This document shows positions 12,734-23,261 of a stretch of DNA of 64,000 bases, piece after piece (positions within the stretch are counted from its first letter, which is position 1; every line of letters starts with the position of its first letter). The notes below the pieces were generated by a model. It was not told the origin of the DNA, did no database searches, and worked only from the letters and a program-made list of their open reading frames with translations. The translations under genes were made by a program, and so were the position numbers. Source of the stretch: Macrostomum hystrix (taxonomy: Eukaryota; Platyhelminthes; Macrostomidae); the NCBI GenBank assembly GCA_950097015.1, contig CATNEN010000038.1, positions 29,232,501 to 29,296,500 of the forward strand. The letters run 5' to 3'.

Positions 12734-12960
12734 TCACTCTCCATTTTCATACAGAATTTCTTCGCCTTGCGAAATGTCTCTTGTTGCACGAAACTTAATG
12801 CACAGTCCATTGTCATTCTCTACAACAAATGGCTTGGCATTAAAATTGCGTCTTGAATGGTTGATGTAACGACCGAACCCCTTTGTCTTGGTAGCATCAA
12901 TGCAGAGGTGCTTCTCTTTGTGTCTTAGTGGAGTTAGTGCACTCCACGGATTCGCCGAAT
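12734..12960 (-). CDS. SET-domain C-terminal exon (KMT5A-like)
   Basis: After an acceptor (ctttatag at 12961-12968) the exon encodes LCIDATKTKGFGRYINHS, then NFNAKPFVV and ATRDISQGEEILYENGE followed by TGA. This matches the end of a SET domain: the D-A-T lead-in, the R-x-INHS pseudoknot that forms the SAM/lysine pocket, and the GEE-L-Y-x-Y/N-G motif. The family methylates lysines on histones or other proteins. I cannot place the upstream exons. A possible exon at 13614-13697 has an acceptor (tttattttag) and a donor (gtgagt) but does not join cleanly. It could be a host KMT5A-like gene or a transposon-borne SET copy. Confidence 0.7.
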
Positions 12961-12969
12961 CTATAAAGA

Positions 12970-14230
12970 AGGACAAGATGCTTTTAACTCTAATTGATAC
13001 AGTACAATTTTTTAATCTGATGAACATTTTATACTATTTTAACTGCTATATAGTAGCAAGTAGCTTAATACAAGTGTAAAGCGCTCTTAAAAGTAAAAAT
13101 AAAGTGAATGCAGCTGAAAGTTATTACACACCCTAAAGAAAAAGACATAAGGGCACATGAAATTTGGACATATGTCAAATTTGCATTGTGTACTTTCAGA
13201 GCAAGAATCATGTCTTTACCCCTCCAGAGTCCAGGTAATCGAGTAAACATAAATTACCAGTCCAGAATTGTAACAGAGAGCCTAACAGCCTAACATAGAG
13301 GCACTTTAGCAACTCGATGACAATTGTTTCGAAAACAAAGACTTTTACATGGACAAGATAGACCCATCATTGGAAAAAGCTCTACTGGATGCTTAATGAC
13401 CATCTTATCCAAAATTTTTGGTGCTAAACAGTTCAGCAGTACAACAGTAGTACAACAGTAGTACAAACAGTACGACACTACCTCCGGCCAATCAGCGAGT
13501 AGGTGTGAAGTTTGTAAAAATCCTTAAGCATACAAATGTTAGACATACTGTGGACACTGTTCTCGTTAGCTACATGGGATAGAACTGCTTAATAAATACT
13601 TAAATTTTATTTAACTCACGGTAGGCATCCGTAGCCTTCTCTCACACCAATTGTCGCTTTTTTGTAAACTGTCACGCCTACTGTTTTCCGAATTTGCTAA
13701 AATAAAAAGTACAGTAAGATATAGGAAAAGTATTACAGCATGAAAGTAGGGGCTACTAGCACCAACAATCAAACTAAAAACAATACCTGGAAACGAACTT
13801 AATCATTCTTTTAAATTGTTCACATGGGACAGTTAATGGAAACCATTATGTATTGTACAAATTGAAATATTGTTCTGATTTTTTTGCACACTGAATTATG
13901 CAGCATGACATGTCACAATTTAATTATAATATTAAAAAAAGTTTAAATGCCCAATCGAAATATTTTAGATCTGCGAATTTAGCAAATGTTTGTATTTGTT
14001 GGTGCAACTGCTGGCAAACAGTAACGAAACATGTTGCAGTCACGGAAAAGAATAAACTAGCTACTCAATTTACAAATCGAAAATTGCTTTGGAATTTGAT
14101 ATGTACAAGCCCTATTATTATAGCACTACACGACTAAACCAACAAAAATGTGGGATTGCTTAAGTCGGCTTAATGTTGTAGAAAGTAAATCGGGTGTGCA
14201 GCCCCTGTATCCATTCCCATTGAAATAACG
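12970..14230. other. Intron-like or intergenic DNA with possible isolated exons
   Basis: Nothing is firmly coding. On the minus strand, 13614-13697 is flanked by tttattttag and gtgagt and is open in one frame. The stretch 13290-13400 has a cysteine-rich frame (LSCPCKSLCF) that looks fortuitous. Both could belong to the upstream part of the SET gene. Confidence 0.3.
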
Positions 14231-14676
14231 TCATTGAATAGGTAAACGTACGAAAATGACTTCATCACCCAGCTCGCGAAGAGCAGCAGTGTCATCCTTC
14301 TGGGTGCAGACAAAGTTCGACTTCGGGTTGTTCTCATCGATGACGACCAGTAAAAATCGCTTGTCGCGATGCTTGCGGAGATATTGAATATGCAAAGTAC
14401 AGCACTAACATGAGTGAAAATTATATGAAATGAAATTCGAACAATACAGAATATACTACAGGAAGAATTGTTTGAATATAAAACTATATTTATTTGAATT
14501 ACCTCCTTTCCAAGTGAAAACAGTGATTTTGGCTGTGCACGTACCTGCTGCCGCAACTTTGCTTTTTCGTTAAATGGAAGAGCTTTATACTCAAAGGAAA
14601 TTTGGCTCTGACCATCTAAAATTTTAGAAAACTGTTGCTTTGAGAAATATACAAAAGGGCCCTGTTTCACTGCCAT
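14231..14676 (-). CDS. Small two-exon gene of unknown function
   Basis: Exon 1 (14503-14676) starts MAVKQGPFVYFSKQQFSK and ends GAG|gtaatt. Exon 2 (14231-14404) follows acceptor catgttag, reads CCTLHIQYLRKHRDKRFLL and ends LPIQ with TGA. Both borders are phase 0, giving about 115 residues. The second exon has a beta-strand-like FLLVVID followed by a charged NNPKSNF loop. I do not recognise the family. A donor-like gtacgt at 14250-14251 could let exon 2 splice on to further exons, in which case this would be the N-terminal part of a larger gene, perhaps the one ending in the SET exon. Start choice is the only ATG in the open frame. Confidence 0.5.
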
Positions 14677-15021
14677 ACTAATTAAAAGCAGACTTGAATT
14701 TGATAAAGGTTTTTGAAAATTTTTACAGAATGGAATATGATATAATGCTAAATAGTTTTTCGAAAAATGATCATAATGTCAACTGTCGAAATGGTGACAA
14801 GAAACTATACTCCTTATATAAATGAGACACCAGAGGTTCAAAAGGTGTGCACTGAATGAATTAACTGAAAAGCAACGGTAATATATATTTGTGAGCCAGA
14901 TTGCTTTGAAAAGCTATGTGAATGTCTCACTCTATAAAAAGTCACTGAAGGCTTAAGCGCTATGAAGAGAAAGGAAGCTTGATTTGATTCTTTAAAAATT
15001 GCTACACTGCGAAACAACTGA

Positions 15022-15085
15022 TATAAGTACGAGTACGAATACGAATACTAGTACGAATATTCGTATCAGTACGAATACTGATTGT
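15022..15085. repeat. gtacgaata simple repeat with palindromic centre
   Basis: About seven imperfect copies of gtacgaata/gtatcagta alternate in orientation around gaatattc, making a short hairpin-capable stretch. Confidence 0.75.
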
Positions 15086-15185
15086 AAGTCTAAGTAAAGT
15101 ACAACGTACTGTACAAAAAATTAGAAGGCAAAAATGTACACATGTGATTAGGATGTCAGGCAAATTAAACAGTGCTGCTGCTCAA

Positions 15186-15776
15186 TCACTCCAGTGCACT
15201 AAAACACGATTCGATACGCTGATACTCAGCACTGTCCAGGCGCATGACGCATTGGCGGGTTGAACTGCCGGGCAGCAGCTCTGGAGGCGTCCGACACACT
15301 GTTAGGACCGACACCGCTTCAATCTCATCGATGTCCAGTGCCGTTGGCCACGTGAATTTGTCCTTCGTTCGGCGCATGTACGATACCGTAATCCTCTAGC
15401 GATCATCACTGACAGCGGATACCTGGACGAGGTACCAGGTGTTGTCGTAGACAAAGCTGTTGTCTTCCGGTGTCACTAGCGGCAATTGAATGACGTTAAC
15501 CTGGACCACCTGGACCTCCTCAGTCTCACCAGCTTCGAACTCCACTGGCAATGGCACGTTCCACTGCTTCGCACCGAAGCAAGCACATTCGGCAGCGCAA
15601 CTGCAGGCCAGCTCACGGTACATAATTCGCGATTCGCCATTCCCCTTTCGCACATGATGCGCTTGTCCAAGGCCTGGCATAGGCGGAATGTACGGACGCT
15701 GAGCCTCCAACAGGATGGCGCACTGTTGAATGTCCACCTGGTAGCATAAATTGCGAAATCTTGCAAAAACTTGCAA
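15186..15776 (-). pseudogene. TE-like protein fragment interrupted by an in-frame TAG
   Basis: One continuous minus-strand frame runs from about 15776 to 15186 and is broken only by a TAG at 15396-15398. Before it lies MYRELACSCAAECACFG, a cysteine cluster, then an acidic valine-rich stretch and a WYLVQVSAVSDDR segment. After it come MRRTKDKFTWPTALDID and PPELLPGSSTRQCVM. The order (cysteine cluster, then W-Y-x-V, then a FTWP-x-x-x-D segment, then a P-P motif) resembles C-terminal ends of uncharacterised transposon-associated proteins; this is pattern memory only. A possible acceptor (atgctaccag) lies at 15744-15753. No upstream exon is certain. Confidence 0.45.
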
Positions 15777-16440
15777 GTGAATATACTAAAACTTTGCAAT
15801 TCTTGCAATAAAATTGCGTAGGATATTGTAGGGTATATTGCAATTCTGTCAATTCCGGATAATTTAAATTGCAATTTTAGTAATTCACTCGCAATTGACT
15901 TGCAATATGTCAAGTCAAAAATCCGTTTTGTAATAAAATTGTACGTCTTGCAATGTGGAATGTATTATCTTTCATTTCTACTCTTAGAAGTCAATCATGC
16001 CACTAATGTATCCGACAATGAGAAGCTTAAATGGAGCAGGCGGCCTCAGCAGGTTCCTCATCAAAGTGCTCCAGCTCGAAATCATCATGAAGGCACATGG
16101 ATGCAACCGCTTCAAAGAACTCAGCCATTGAGGGTTGAAGTGCTGCAAATGGTGTTTAAACCACATTTCACTACACTAGTCGAGACAAATTGCGAAAATT
16201 GCAATAATATTGCAATCACTCTTACTAAAAATTGCAATAAAAGTGCAATAATTGTCAGAGTAAATTGCAAGATAAATTGTAATAATTGTAACTTTTTACA
16301 AGACATATTACAAGAATTGTAATATTTCGTAGAATAAAATTGCAATAACGTAACAATATTTCTTCGGAAAATTGCAATAAAAGTGCCATAATTGCAAGAG
16401 GTTTTCCAAGCCAAATTGTAAGAATCGTAATTATGGCATT
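15735..16440. repeat. Clustered TTGCAATT/ATTGCAA motifs
   Basis: Two blocks (15735-15930 and 16174-16440) contain dozens of ttgcaa and attgcaa words on both strands. Block two starts with cactagtcgagacaaattgcg at 16174, preceded by ta, which looks like the terminus of a CACTA element. The same vocabulary marks both ends of the intact element at 20395-27564. The partner terminus of 16174 was not found. Confidence 0.7.
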
Positions 16441-17380
16441 ATTGCATGTATCACATCATTTTAATGCTCGTTACTTTCTGAAGGATGCTTGTGCAGTTGT
16501 GTATAAAGAATTGTTAGATTTTTGTTTCGAAACTATAACATACAAAAATGTATGTAAAAATTTGTGCACTCGTCCATTTCAGCCTGAATAGCAGGTAGGT
16601 ACTGAATGTTTAAAAAATTGCAAGCAAAGTTAGAATAATTAAGAAAGACAGAACAGTGCCGCTAAGATTTCGTAACTGCACACACACACGTATAGATGGC
16701 ATTTGTCACCCCAGATTAAACTAGAGTGCAATACAGTTTACTGTGCGCATTTCAATAGTGACGTAGAAATGTTGTAACAAAAAGATGGAAATTCAAAGGC
16801 CACTTGCCGTCATTGGGACTGCTTTATGAACAAAAAAGTAAACAAAAAATTCATTGGGAGTGTTGGGTATTGATTGGGAGCGTGAGACAGCACTTTTATG
16901 GCGTGGAAAGTGAAACCCGTGCAGCCTTCAATGCGCAGGAGTTGAGTCGGACAGCAAAATTGTAGTCGTCATACATGCACATGTGCAAACTCCCGAACAA
17001 TGAAGCGCTGCCTTGTGAGCCTATTTGGGACTTTTGTTATTAAAGTTCACATTTTCTATTACAGAAATAGCAAAATACCTAGAAAAGAAAAGAAAATTTC
17101 TAGCGAATAGTTGATGAAAATTTGATTGCATTAAGAAATTCGAATAACAGACAAGACAAACATTATTAATACAAAGATGAGACAGAAAGTAGTTGGAAAA
17201 AGCAGCATAAAAACAAGGTCTAGCCATCACACTAAATGGACTACTACAATCGTACTTGTACCTAATCATGCAATTATACTTAAGTACTGGATTCCGTGAG
17301 ACAGCTGAACGAACGTAAATGTATGGATTATGCAAACAACTCTTGAAAGTCCACTCACTGATGATGCGCTAAGGATCATG
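16440..17380. other. Non-coding, possibly interior of a decayed CACTA element
   Basis: No coding exon is supported. It lies between the TTGCAATT cluster and the BEN-type gene and could be the 3' flank of that gene within one old element. Confidence 0.4.
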
Positions 17381-17383
17381 AGT

Positions 17384-18438
17384 TTAGTTTTTGTCCTTAC
17401 AGATGTCCCTCAGAAATTGGTTAACACTGGCCTCAACAGATGGCCATGAACAACCTGGAAATTTGGCACACACAGCGTTATACACATCGTCGTATTCTTC
17501 CTTAGAGAAACGCCTACGATCAGTCTTCCGCTTGCTCGACAGTAAGCGGCCCTTGAGGTCATCCATTCCATGAGCGATGGTGACAAACTTTCTAGCGAAG
17601 GAGTTTGGATCATGCCTGTTGATGTCCTGCAAGTCAATGATCTGGCCATTGTGGCACGTGTACTCAGCAAGATCGGACGCGTGCACAGTTTTCTGCTCTT
17701 TGGCAGCGACCAATTCGGCCAACAGACGATTGGTTCTCTTCTGTTCCTTGAGCAGCTGCTTCATCACTTCGAGAAGAGCATCACTCCTAGGCTCTTTGCG
17801 TGTTGTTGATGGACCCGCGGGACCCCTGGGTGTCTCCAGATCCACAGTGGATACGCCACTTGCCTGCGGAGATGCAGCTTCATTCTGTTCAGCAGATTGA
17901 AGTGCAGCCAGCTTGGCTCTCTCTCGAACCATCGGATCAGAAGACGCAAGTCTTGGGCGCTTGTCCACCACGTAATTGCGATTTTGGTTGGAAGGTCTTT
18001 TGCGGCCATCATGCACAAAGGAGACCACGGAATCATCGTCGGAGCTTGAGTCAGCATCATTGCCACCAGCATCGTTCACTCCAGCGGTCGAAAAGGCAGA
18101 CAACCCAATCTTCATGACACTGTCAGTATCAACGAAGTCCATTTCTTCCAGTGCAGCATCAAGCACCTTAGAGGCCTTGAGGAGATGCGGCAGTGAACCT
18201 CTGACCAGAAGAAAGGCTTTCTCCATCCTAGGCCCATTTCGGATTTTCACTTCCTGGCCCTTCTTCATGCTGGCCTTAACATCTGGACTGGAGGAATTGA
18301 CTGAAGGGCAGTCGAGTTGTAAGCAAAGACTTCGGAGTACACTCCGCTCCCACTGTACCAAAACAGAAAGAAGTCATTAGTTGGCTCACATTGAAGGCGA
18401 GCGACAGGTCTTCGTGAACGCTGCTGCACCTCTGCCAT
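17384..18438 (-). pseudogene. BEN-like transposon accessory gene with one frameshift
   Basis: The N-terminal part starts at an ATG at 18436-18438 (MAEVQQRSRRPV) and encodes FLFWYSGSGVYSEV, the N-terminal domain also seen in the genes at 22939 and 42508. Near 18300 the frame moves by one base into the long frame. That frame encodes an acidic serine-rich linker, a basic patch (DGRKRPSNQNRN), a glutamine/lysine-rich helix (VMKQLLKEQKRTNRLLAELV) and a C-terminal domain with IIDLQDINRHDPNSFARKF and CSWPSVEASVNQFLRDI. The last part has the BEN-like layout (D-P-x-x-FAR, then W-x-x-V-x-x-x-x-N-Q-x-x-R-D). Role by family: DNA binding. The frameshift could be decay or a sequencing error. No transposase is recognisable beside it. 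Confidence 0.75.
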
Positions 18439-18439
18439 C

Positions 18440-19740
18440 GGCTGGAAGGTACCAGTTATATGTCCAATTTAGAGTTTTAAGAGGCAGCAAATGGGAAAGG
18501 GATACGACTATTAACTGGCGCTATTGGTTCTCAGAAACAGTCCCTCTTAGTCCCTGATGTTAAAATAGCTAACAATTACATGCATCGTCAGTGAGCAATG
18601 CCAACCTTCTCATAAAGTTAGCATTCATAACTTAAGAGTGTTCAAAAATGGATGACAGGGGTGTTAAAAACATATATGTAGTAGAGCGGAAGGTACAAGA
18701 CATCACTAGACAACAAAAATTGAGCGGAATTGCATATGAATTACAATCGGACACACGAAAATTTCGCAATTCTTGCACGCGAATTGTAATCTAATTGCAT
18801 TCGAATTGTAACCCCTAGTGTCATTTATGTTGCGGGAATGTTGTAGAAATGTTGACGCGCAACAAGTGGTAAACGTTGCTAGAAGCGACCGTTTGTCGCG
18901 CAAAACAACGTTGCAGAATGGTTGACGCATCAACATTGCAAAATCAACATACATCAACATCTGTGCAACATGTAGTCGTCGTGTCTACTATTAGTAGTAT
19001 CTAATGTATGTGTATTATTCTATATACTACATATATTTCGTATCACTTTCATTCTATAATATACGACGACTCTACTATTACACTTGCTTATGTCTTTCTT
19101 TCGCATGCCATGCATTAATTTTGGATTGTTGTTAAGGAACTTCTACCGGTAGTAACACTGACTACATAGTAAAAAATCTGTAGCTTGCACACAGGTTCAA
19201 AAATCGAGACTCCTACATCTTGAAATAATACGAAAATACGGCCATGACTTAGCATTTGCTAAAAAGAATAAGTAAAATAGCAAAAAACGTTTCGATTTAA
19301 AGGTCTGCGAAGATTAGCTAATGAGCACCATTAATTTTTTTTGTTTTATCGTAAACACATCAGATCAGACGGTTACCATTAGTAGGTCAAGAAAGCAATA
19401 AAAATATTTACTACATTAGATGCGCATGATGTGTATCTTTGTGTGTGACTGCAAGCTGCAACCTGCAGTGTTTCTTTTAATGAATAAAAAAGTTAGCAGG
19501 AAAATAAGAGATTCGCAAAACTATTATTAATGGCAACTGCTATTTGCATGCTGGCAAAACAGACATGTCGTTCAGAAAAGATGCAAAGATAACTAGAGAT
19601 CTGATGGCGATGATTAAAAACAGCTATAGCCTCCAAAGAGATTCACCTAACCTAGAGCGAGTCTATACTGATCTTTGTTCTTAGAACTTAGAACAACTAG
19701 TTTTATTAAGCCACCAATCCCGTGAAGTCTGAACTCCTAT
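18440..19740. other. Non-coding; contains a possible 116-bp CACTA-like mini-element
   Basis: At 18704-18819 a segment begins cactagacaacaaaaattg and ends cccctagtg, with ATTGCAA words between. It looks like a very short non-autonomous element of the TTGCAATT family, but the flanking two-base duplication is not convincing (at versus tc). A block at 18830-18960 is rich in caacatt/aatgttg words. The remainder is AT-rich without features. Confidence 0.4.
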
Positions 19741-19744
19741 TTAC

Positions 19745-20392
19745 TCAAAGTTGAGTAAGTGTACAACCGTCAACGTTGATGACTTCAAATCGTTGGCCGC
19801 CATTGTCATTATCTTCGCTGCTGTCGTGAGCGCCCTCGTCGTCAGAACTGCTGTCGCTCTCGCCACTTGCATCGCCGTCAGTGTTCATGTCTGCGCCGTC
19901 ACCTCCGCTTTGCCGAGTGCTCCTTGGGCCTGCAGCCGAGTTCCGAAGTTCTCCAGTCGGACGCTGTGCGGACTGCTGTGAGCACCTTTTTCGGCGGAAC
20001 CGAGTGCCTGAGTGGCGCAGATGTTCGCCCACCGCGGATTCAATGGCCTCGCCTTTGGCGTCTTTGTGAACACTCCACACGACGTCTAAAAGTAGGTAAA
20101 TACTGCCCATTAGTTTTGCTTACCCAAAGTAGATTAGTATCTAGATATGGACGTACAGAATTGATATATATTTAACTAAGCAGCTTAAATACACATTTTA
20201 TCATAGAAGAGACAAAATCCTAAGCACCATTATGTTGCTTACTTTTGATAAAAGGCAGCAGGCCAGTTGACTCAAAGCAATACTTGGAAACGCCAGAACG
20301 CTTGGCACCACGGAGACTGAACTGATGAGCAAGCTTGTCATCCATGATGTGGTATAAGATATTAGCGACGGACTTCATTAGAGTTTTGCTGG
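19745..20392 (-). pseudogene. 3' part of split DUF4806-like gene (exons 4b and 5)
   Basis: This is the downstream half of the gene whose exons 1-4a lie at 27565-29940. Exon 4b (20243-20392) encodes TLMKSVANILYHIMDDKLAH, then FSLRGAKRSGVSKYCFEST, and ends AAA A|gtaagc. Exon 5 (19745-20085, acceptor ctacttttag) encodes VVWSVHKDAKGEAIESAVGEHLRH, then an acidic serine-rich tail and a stop. The run of a short helix, a G-x-K-x-x-x basic loop, then helices ending in x-x-L-R-x-x is the layout I know from DUF4806 C-terminal domains. Phases agree on both sides of the inserted element, so the gene was intact before the insertion. Confidence 0.85.
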
Positions 20393-20399
20393 TACACTA

Positions 20400-20650
20400 A
20401 GCAGCAAAAATTGTGCCGAATTAAGAGAGAATTGCAATTGCTAACACGAAGATTGCGCAATTCTTGTGTTTTTCTTGCAGTCAAAATGTAATTAAATTGC
20501 AGTTTTTTCAGCTTTGGATTGCAATCCACCTGCAATTAATGCAACTTAATTTTTGCTCACTTGAATTGCAACAGGATTGTAAGAAATGTAGGATATAATT
20601 GTAAGCAAATTGCAGTCCATTGAAGCAAATTGCGCATCAATTGAATTTAT
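20400..20650. repeat. Left subterminal TTGCAATT cluster of element 4
   Basis: The words attgcaattgc, ttgcgcaattc, aaattgcag and attgcaatcc recur on both strands within 250 bases of the terminus, mirrored by the cluster at 27400-27550. In CACTA elements such subterminal arrays are the usual transposase or accessory-protein binding sites; here that is inferred. Confidence 0.85.
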
Positions 20651-21585
20651 TGTGTGCTTCTTAAATGCATTACTTGCTACTTGCAGTAGCATAATTATAC
20701 TGATGCAATAGCTATATGCCTGACGGCTCTAATGCGGATAATTTACGATAATTTTTGTGCTTCAGATGATTTGAGACTATTTGAGGAGTTTAAAACAACA
20801 CAAAAAGAAGTAAACAACACTAGAACAACGGTAAGATCCTTTTAACTTTTTGCACACGAATAATAATAGTAGTTAATTAATTGTATAGCAAATGTTTGTT
20901 GGCTTTATGAAAATAAGTAAATTACCACACTGAGAGTATTAAAATGATAGAAAAAATTAACTTCATAGGCATAAAACTTGTAGCTGCAAAATGCATTGTA
21001 GTGCAGAGTGACTTATAAAAAGCAATTGTTTACCGACTGAATAATGAATGAAACATGAATGACTTACAAAATTAAAAATAAGCATTGGAAGTATTAAAAT
21101 GACAAAAAATTATTTCGTTGGCGCGAAACTTATAGCTGCGTTTCATTGTAGCAGTCACTTAGAAATTCATTGCAGCAGTCACCACTTAGAAATTCATTGC
21201 AGCAGAGTCACTTCAAAACCAACTGTTAACCGACTGAATAATGAATGAAACATGGATGAAACATACAAATTAAATAAACACTGGGTGTATTAAAACGATT
21301 AAAAACCCAATTACTTGGTAGAAAACTTGCAACTGCGAAAATAAAAAATAAACATTAGGAGTAACAAAAAATGCAAGCAATTCGCTTCATTGACAGAAAA
21401 CTTCTATTGTTATTTATACTCGGACCCTTTATCGACTAGCAAAATGAATTAAGCCGGCAAATTGATTTCTCACAATTATAAATTTTCAATTAGATGCCAC
21501 TTTTTTCCCAAGAGCATTTCGCTAGTTCTGCTTCAGTAGGCTAGTTCGACTAGTGATACGGCTAATTTGCGTAGATTTTTAGTTA
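20650..21585. other. Non-coding interior of element 4
   Basis: Three loosely similar blocks repeat the words ttaccgactgaataatgaatgaaacatg, cattggaagtattaaaatgac and attgtagcagtcacttagaaattc (about 20930-21400), so an imperfect tandem duplication of roughly 150-200 bp is present. No gene is seen. Confidence 0.6.
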
Positions 21586-21589
21586 GTGA

Positions 21590-22939
21590 TTAGTGAATCA
21601 AGTCACGTGAGCTGCGCTTCTTTGACTTGGCAGCCAAATCCCGAAAGAATTGATTCAACGAAGCGCGAACGACTTTCCAGCTGTAGTCGCCGAACCAGGA
21701 GTCCAAACAGTCCTTGAGCTCGTTGACCATGTCACTGGTCATTGCAGTGCGATCAGACTTGCCCTTAGGTTCAATGATCGAAGAGCAGCAAAACTCTTCT
21801 CCAAACATTCGGAGGACTAACTGTCTGGCAAAAATGGTGGGCACACTGGCCAGCTGCGAAAGTCGGAAGCTTCGTCCATCCGATCCCTGGATCGTACGAT
21901 CCTCACGATTTTCCTTTTCACGTGGAGCAAGAAGTTCGCGAAGCATTTTTACCTCCTCGTCCTGCTTATTTTCAATCCGCTTTAGCAGTCTGGTCTGAAG
22001 GCGTAGCTCCAAGAGTATTAGTTGGCTGCTATTAACCTTGATGCCGTCGGAGCCCGAACTTGATGTTGCCGCACTGCTCCCTCTTAGGGCCTCTGAAGAT
22101 AGATGCTGGCTCGCATTGCCTCCTCTTGGAGGCCCTGAAGATGGATGCTGGCTCGCATTGCCTCCTCTTGGAGGCCCTGGAGATGGATGCTGGCTCGCAT
22201 TGCCTCCTCTTGGAGGCCCTGGAGATGGATGCTGGCTCGCATTGCCTCCTCTTGGAGGCCCTGGAGATGGATGCTGGCTCGCATTGCCTCCTCTTGGAGG
22301 CCCTGGAGATGGATGCTGGTTCGCACTGCTCGATTCCTGATTCCTGAATTGCACTTGCCCTGGTCTGACATCTTGGATTCTACGGGCTTGGTCTGAGCAT
22401 TGGCTGCTGGGTAAGTACGCCCGCTCCAAGTTTTTCTCCCTCCGGCGCTCAGCTGACACTCGAAATTGTTCACTCCTTGAGCTATGACCCATGGATGCAT
22501 CTTGATTCAAGGTCAAGGGACTGGATTGTGGCTCATAGTCTTCATCGTTGTCATCGTCAAGCTCTTCATCATCAGAGGAAGATTGAAAACTAGGAGCGTT
22601 AGAATCGGCAAGCTCTTTCAAGACGTCATCAGTTGTGTAGCCAGCAGCAGCCCATACCTCGACTTTGGACTGCATGGCTTCGACTTCCGAGTAGCCTCCT
22701 AACTTCAGAATCACTGACTCGTGAGGACCATCATGATCGCGCACTGTAATAGTCTGTAAATCACGGAGCTTTGATTTCTCTTGAGGTGTCATGTGGGAAA
22801 AGCATGGTGAGTTTATGTAGAGCGGCTCGCTGTAAGAGTTTGACTTTCGGTACCACACCATCAAGTGGTCGAATGAGAGAGAGGTCCCAAACCGACTAGC
22901 AGAAGGTCTAACAGAACGGCGAGTACGATCTGAGCTCAT
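21590..22939 (-). CDS. BEN-like accessory protein of CACTA element 4
   Basis: A single uninterrupted 449-codon frame. Residues about 24-95 form the shared N-terminal domain (HLMVWYRKSNSYSEP, then LRDLQTITVRDHDGP and VILKLGGYSEVEAM). Residues 118-140 are strongly acidic. Six copies of a 14-residue P-R-G-G-N-A-S-Q-H-P-S-P-G-P repeat follow, then a leucine-rich helix (LILLELRLQTRLLKRIENK). The C-terminal BEN-like domain has FRLSQLASVPTIFARQLVLR, FGEEF and YSWKVVRASLNQFFRDLA, ending in a basic tail. Probable role: binding element DNA, perhaps the TTGCAATT clusters; that target is inference. It stayed open while the neighbouring transposase decayed. Confidence 0.8.
   Translation of the reverse strand: MSSDRTRRSVRPSASRFGTSLSFDHLMVWYRKSNSYSEPLYINSPCFSHMTPQEKSKLRDLQTITVRDHDGPHESVILKLGGYSEVEAMQSKVEVWAAAGYTTDDVLKELADSNAPSFQSSSDDEELDDDNDEDYEPQSSPLTLNQDASMGHSSRSEQFRVSAERRREKNLERAYLPSSQCSDQARRIQDVRPGQVQFRNQESSSANQHPSPGPPRGGNASQHPSPGPPRGGNASQHPSPGPPRGGNASQHPSPGPPRGGNASQHPSSGPPRGGNASQHLSSEALRGSSAATSSSGSDGIKVNSSQLILLELRLQTRLLKRIENKQDEEVKMLRELLAPREKENREDRTIQGSDGRSFRLSQLASVPTIFARQLVLRMFGEEFCCSSIIEPKGKSDRTAMTSDMVNELKDCLDSWFGDYSWKVVRASLNQFFRDLAAKSKKRSSRDLIH
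22088..22340. repeat. 42-bp coding tandem repeat, six copies
   Basis: Units of 42 bp containing ggaggccctggagatggat encode a 14-residue proline/glycine repeat in the linker of the BEN-like protein. Copies are almost identical, so the expansion is recent. The open frames on the opposite strand come from the repeat. Confidence 0.95.
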
Positions 22940-23261
22940 GGTGATCTGAAAATTGTAGAAAAGTAACTAAGCTTACCTTGTTAAAGAAATGATTTCATTA
23001 ATTATTTTAAACTATAATTGCTTAAATTGCCAATGTTCAAAGCGTCCGAGTAAAAATTTCTGCCTGTTGCTGACAGGGAGCTGCGAAGACCATGAGTTAG
23101 CGAAGCGGCTGAAGAGTAGACAATATAAATTAGAGCCATAGACCTGCTAGTGTTAATCAAATATACCAGACAGTATTAAAAGCAGAAAAGGGACCCTTCG
23201 CCCTTGCTGTCAAAATAAAAAATAGAACGAAAAGAGAGACTACACACTCGATAAGGCGAAA

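Noticed and set aside
16027-16128. A 33-codon minus-strand frame starting MAEFFEAVASMCLHDDFEL
   Set aside because: It reads like a plausible acidic N-terminus but is too short, has no convincing donor and cannot be tied to a neighbouring exon.
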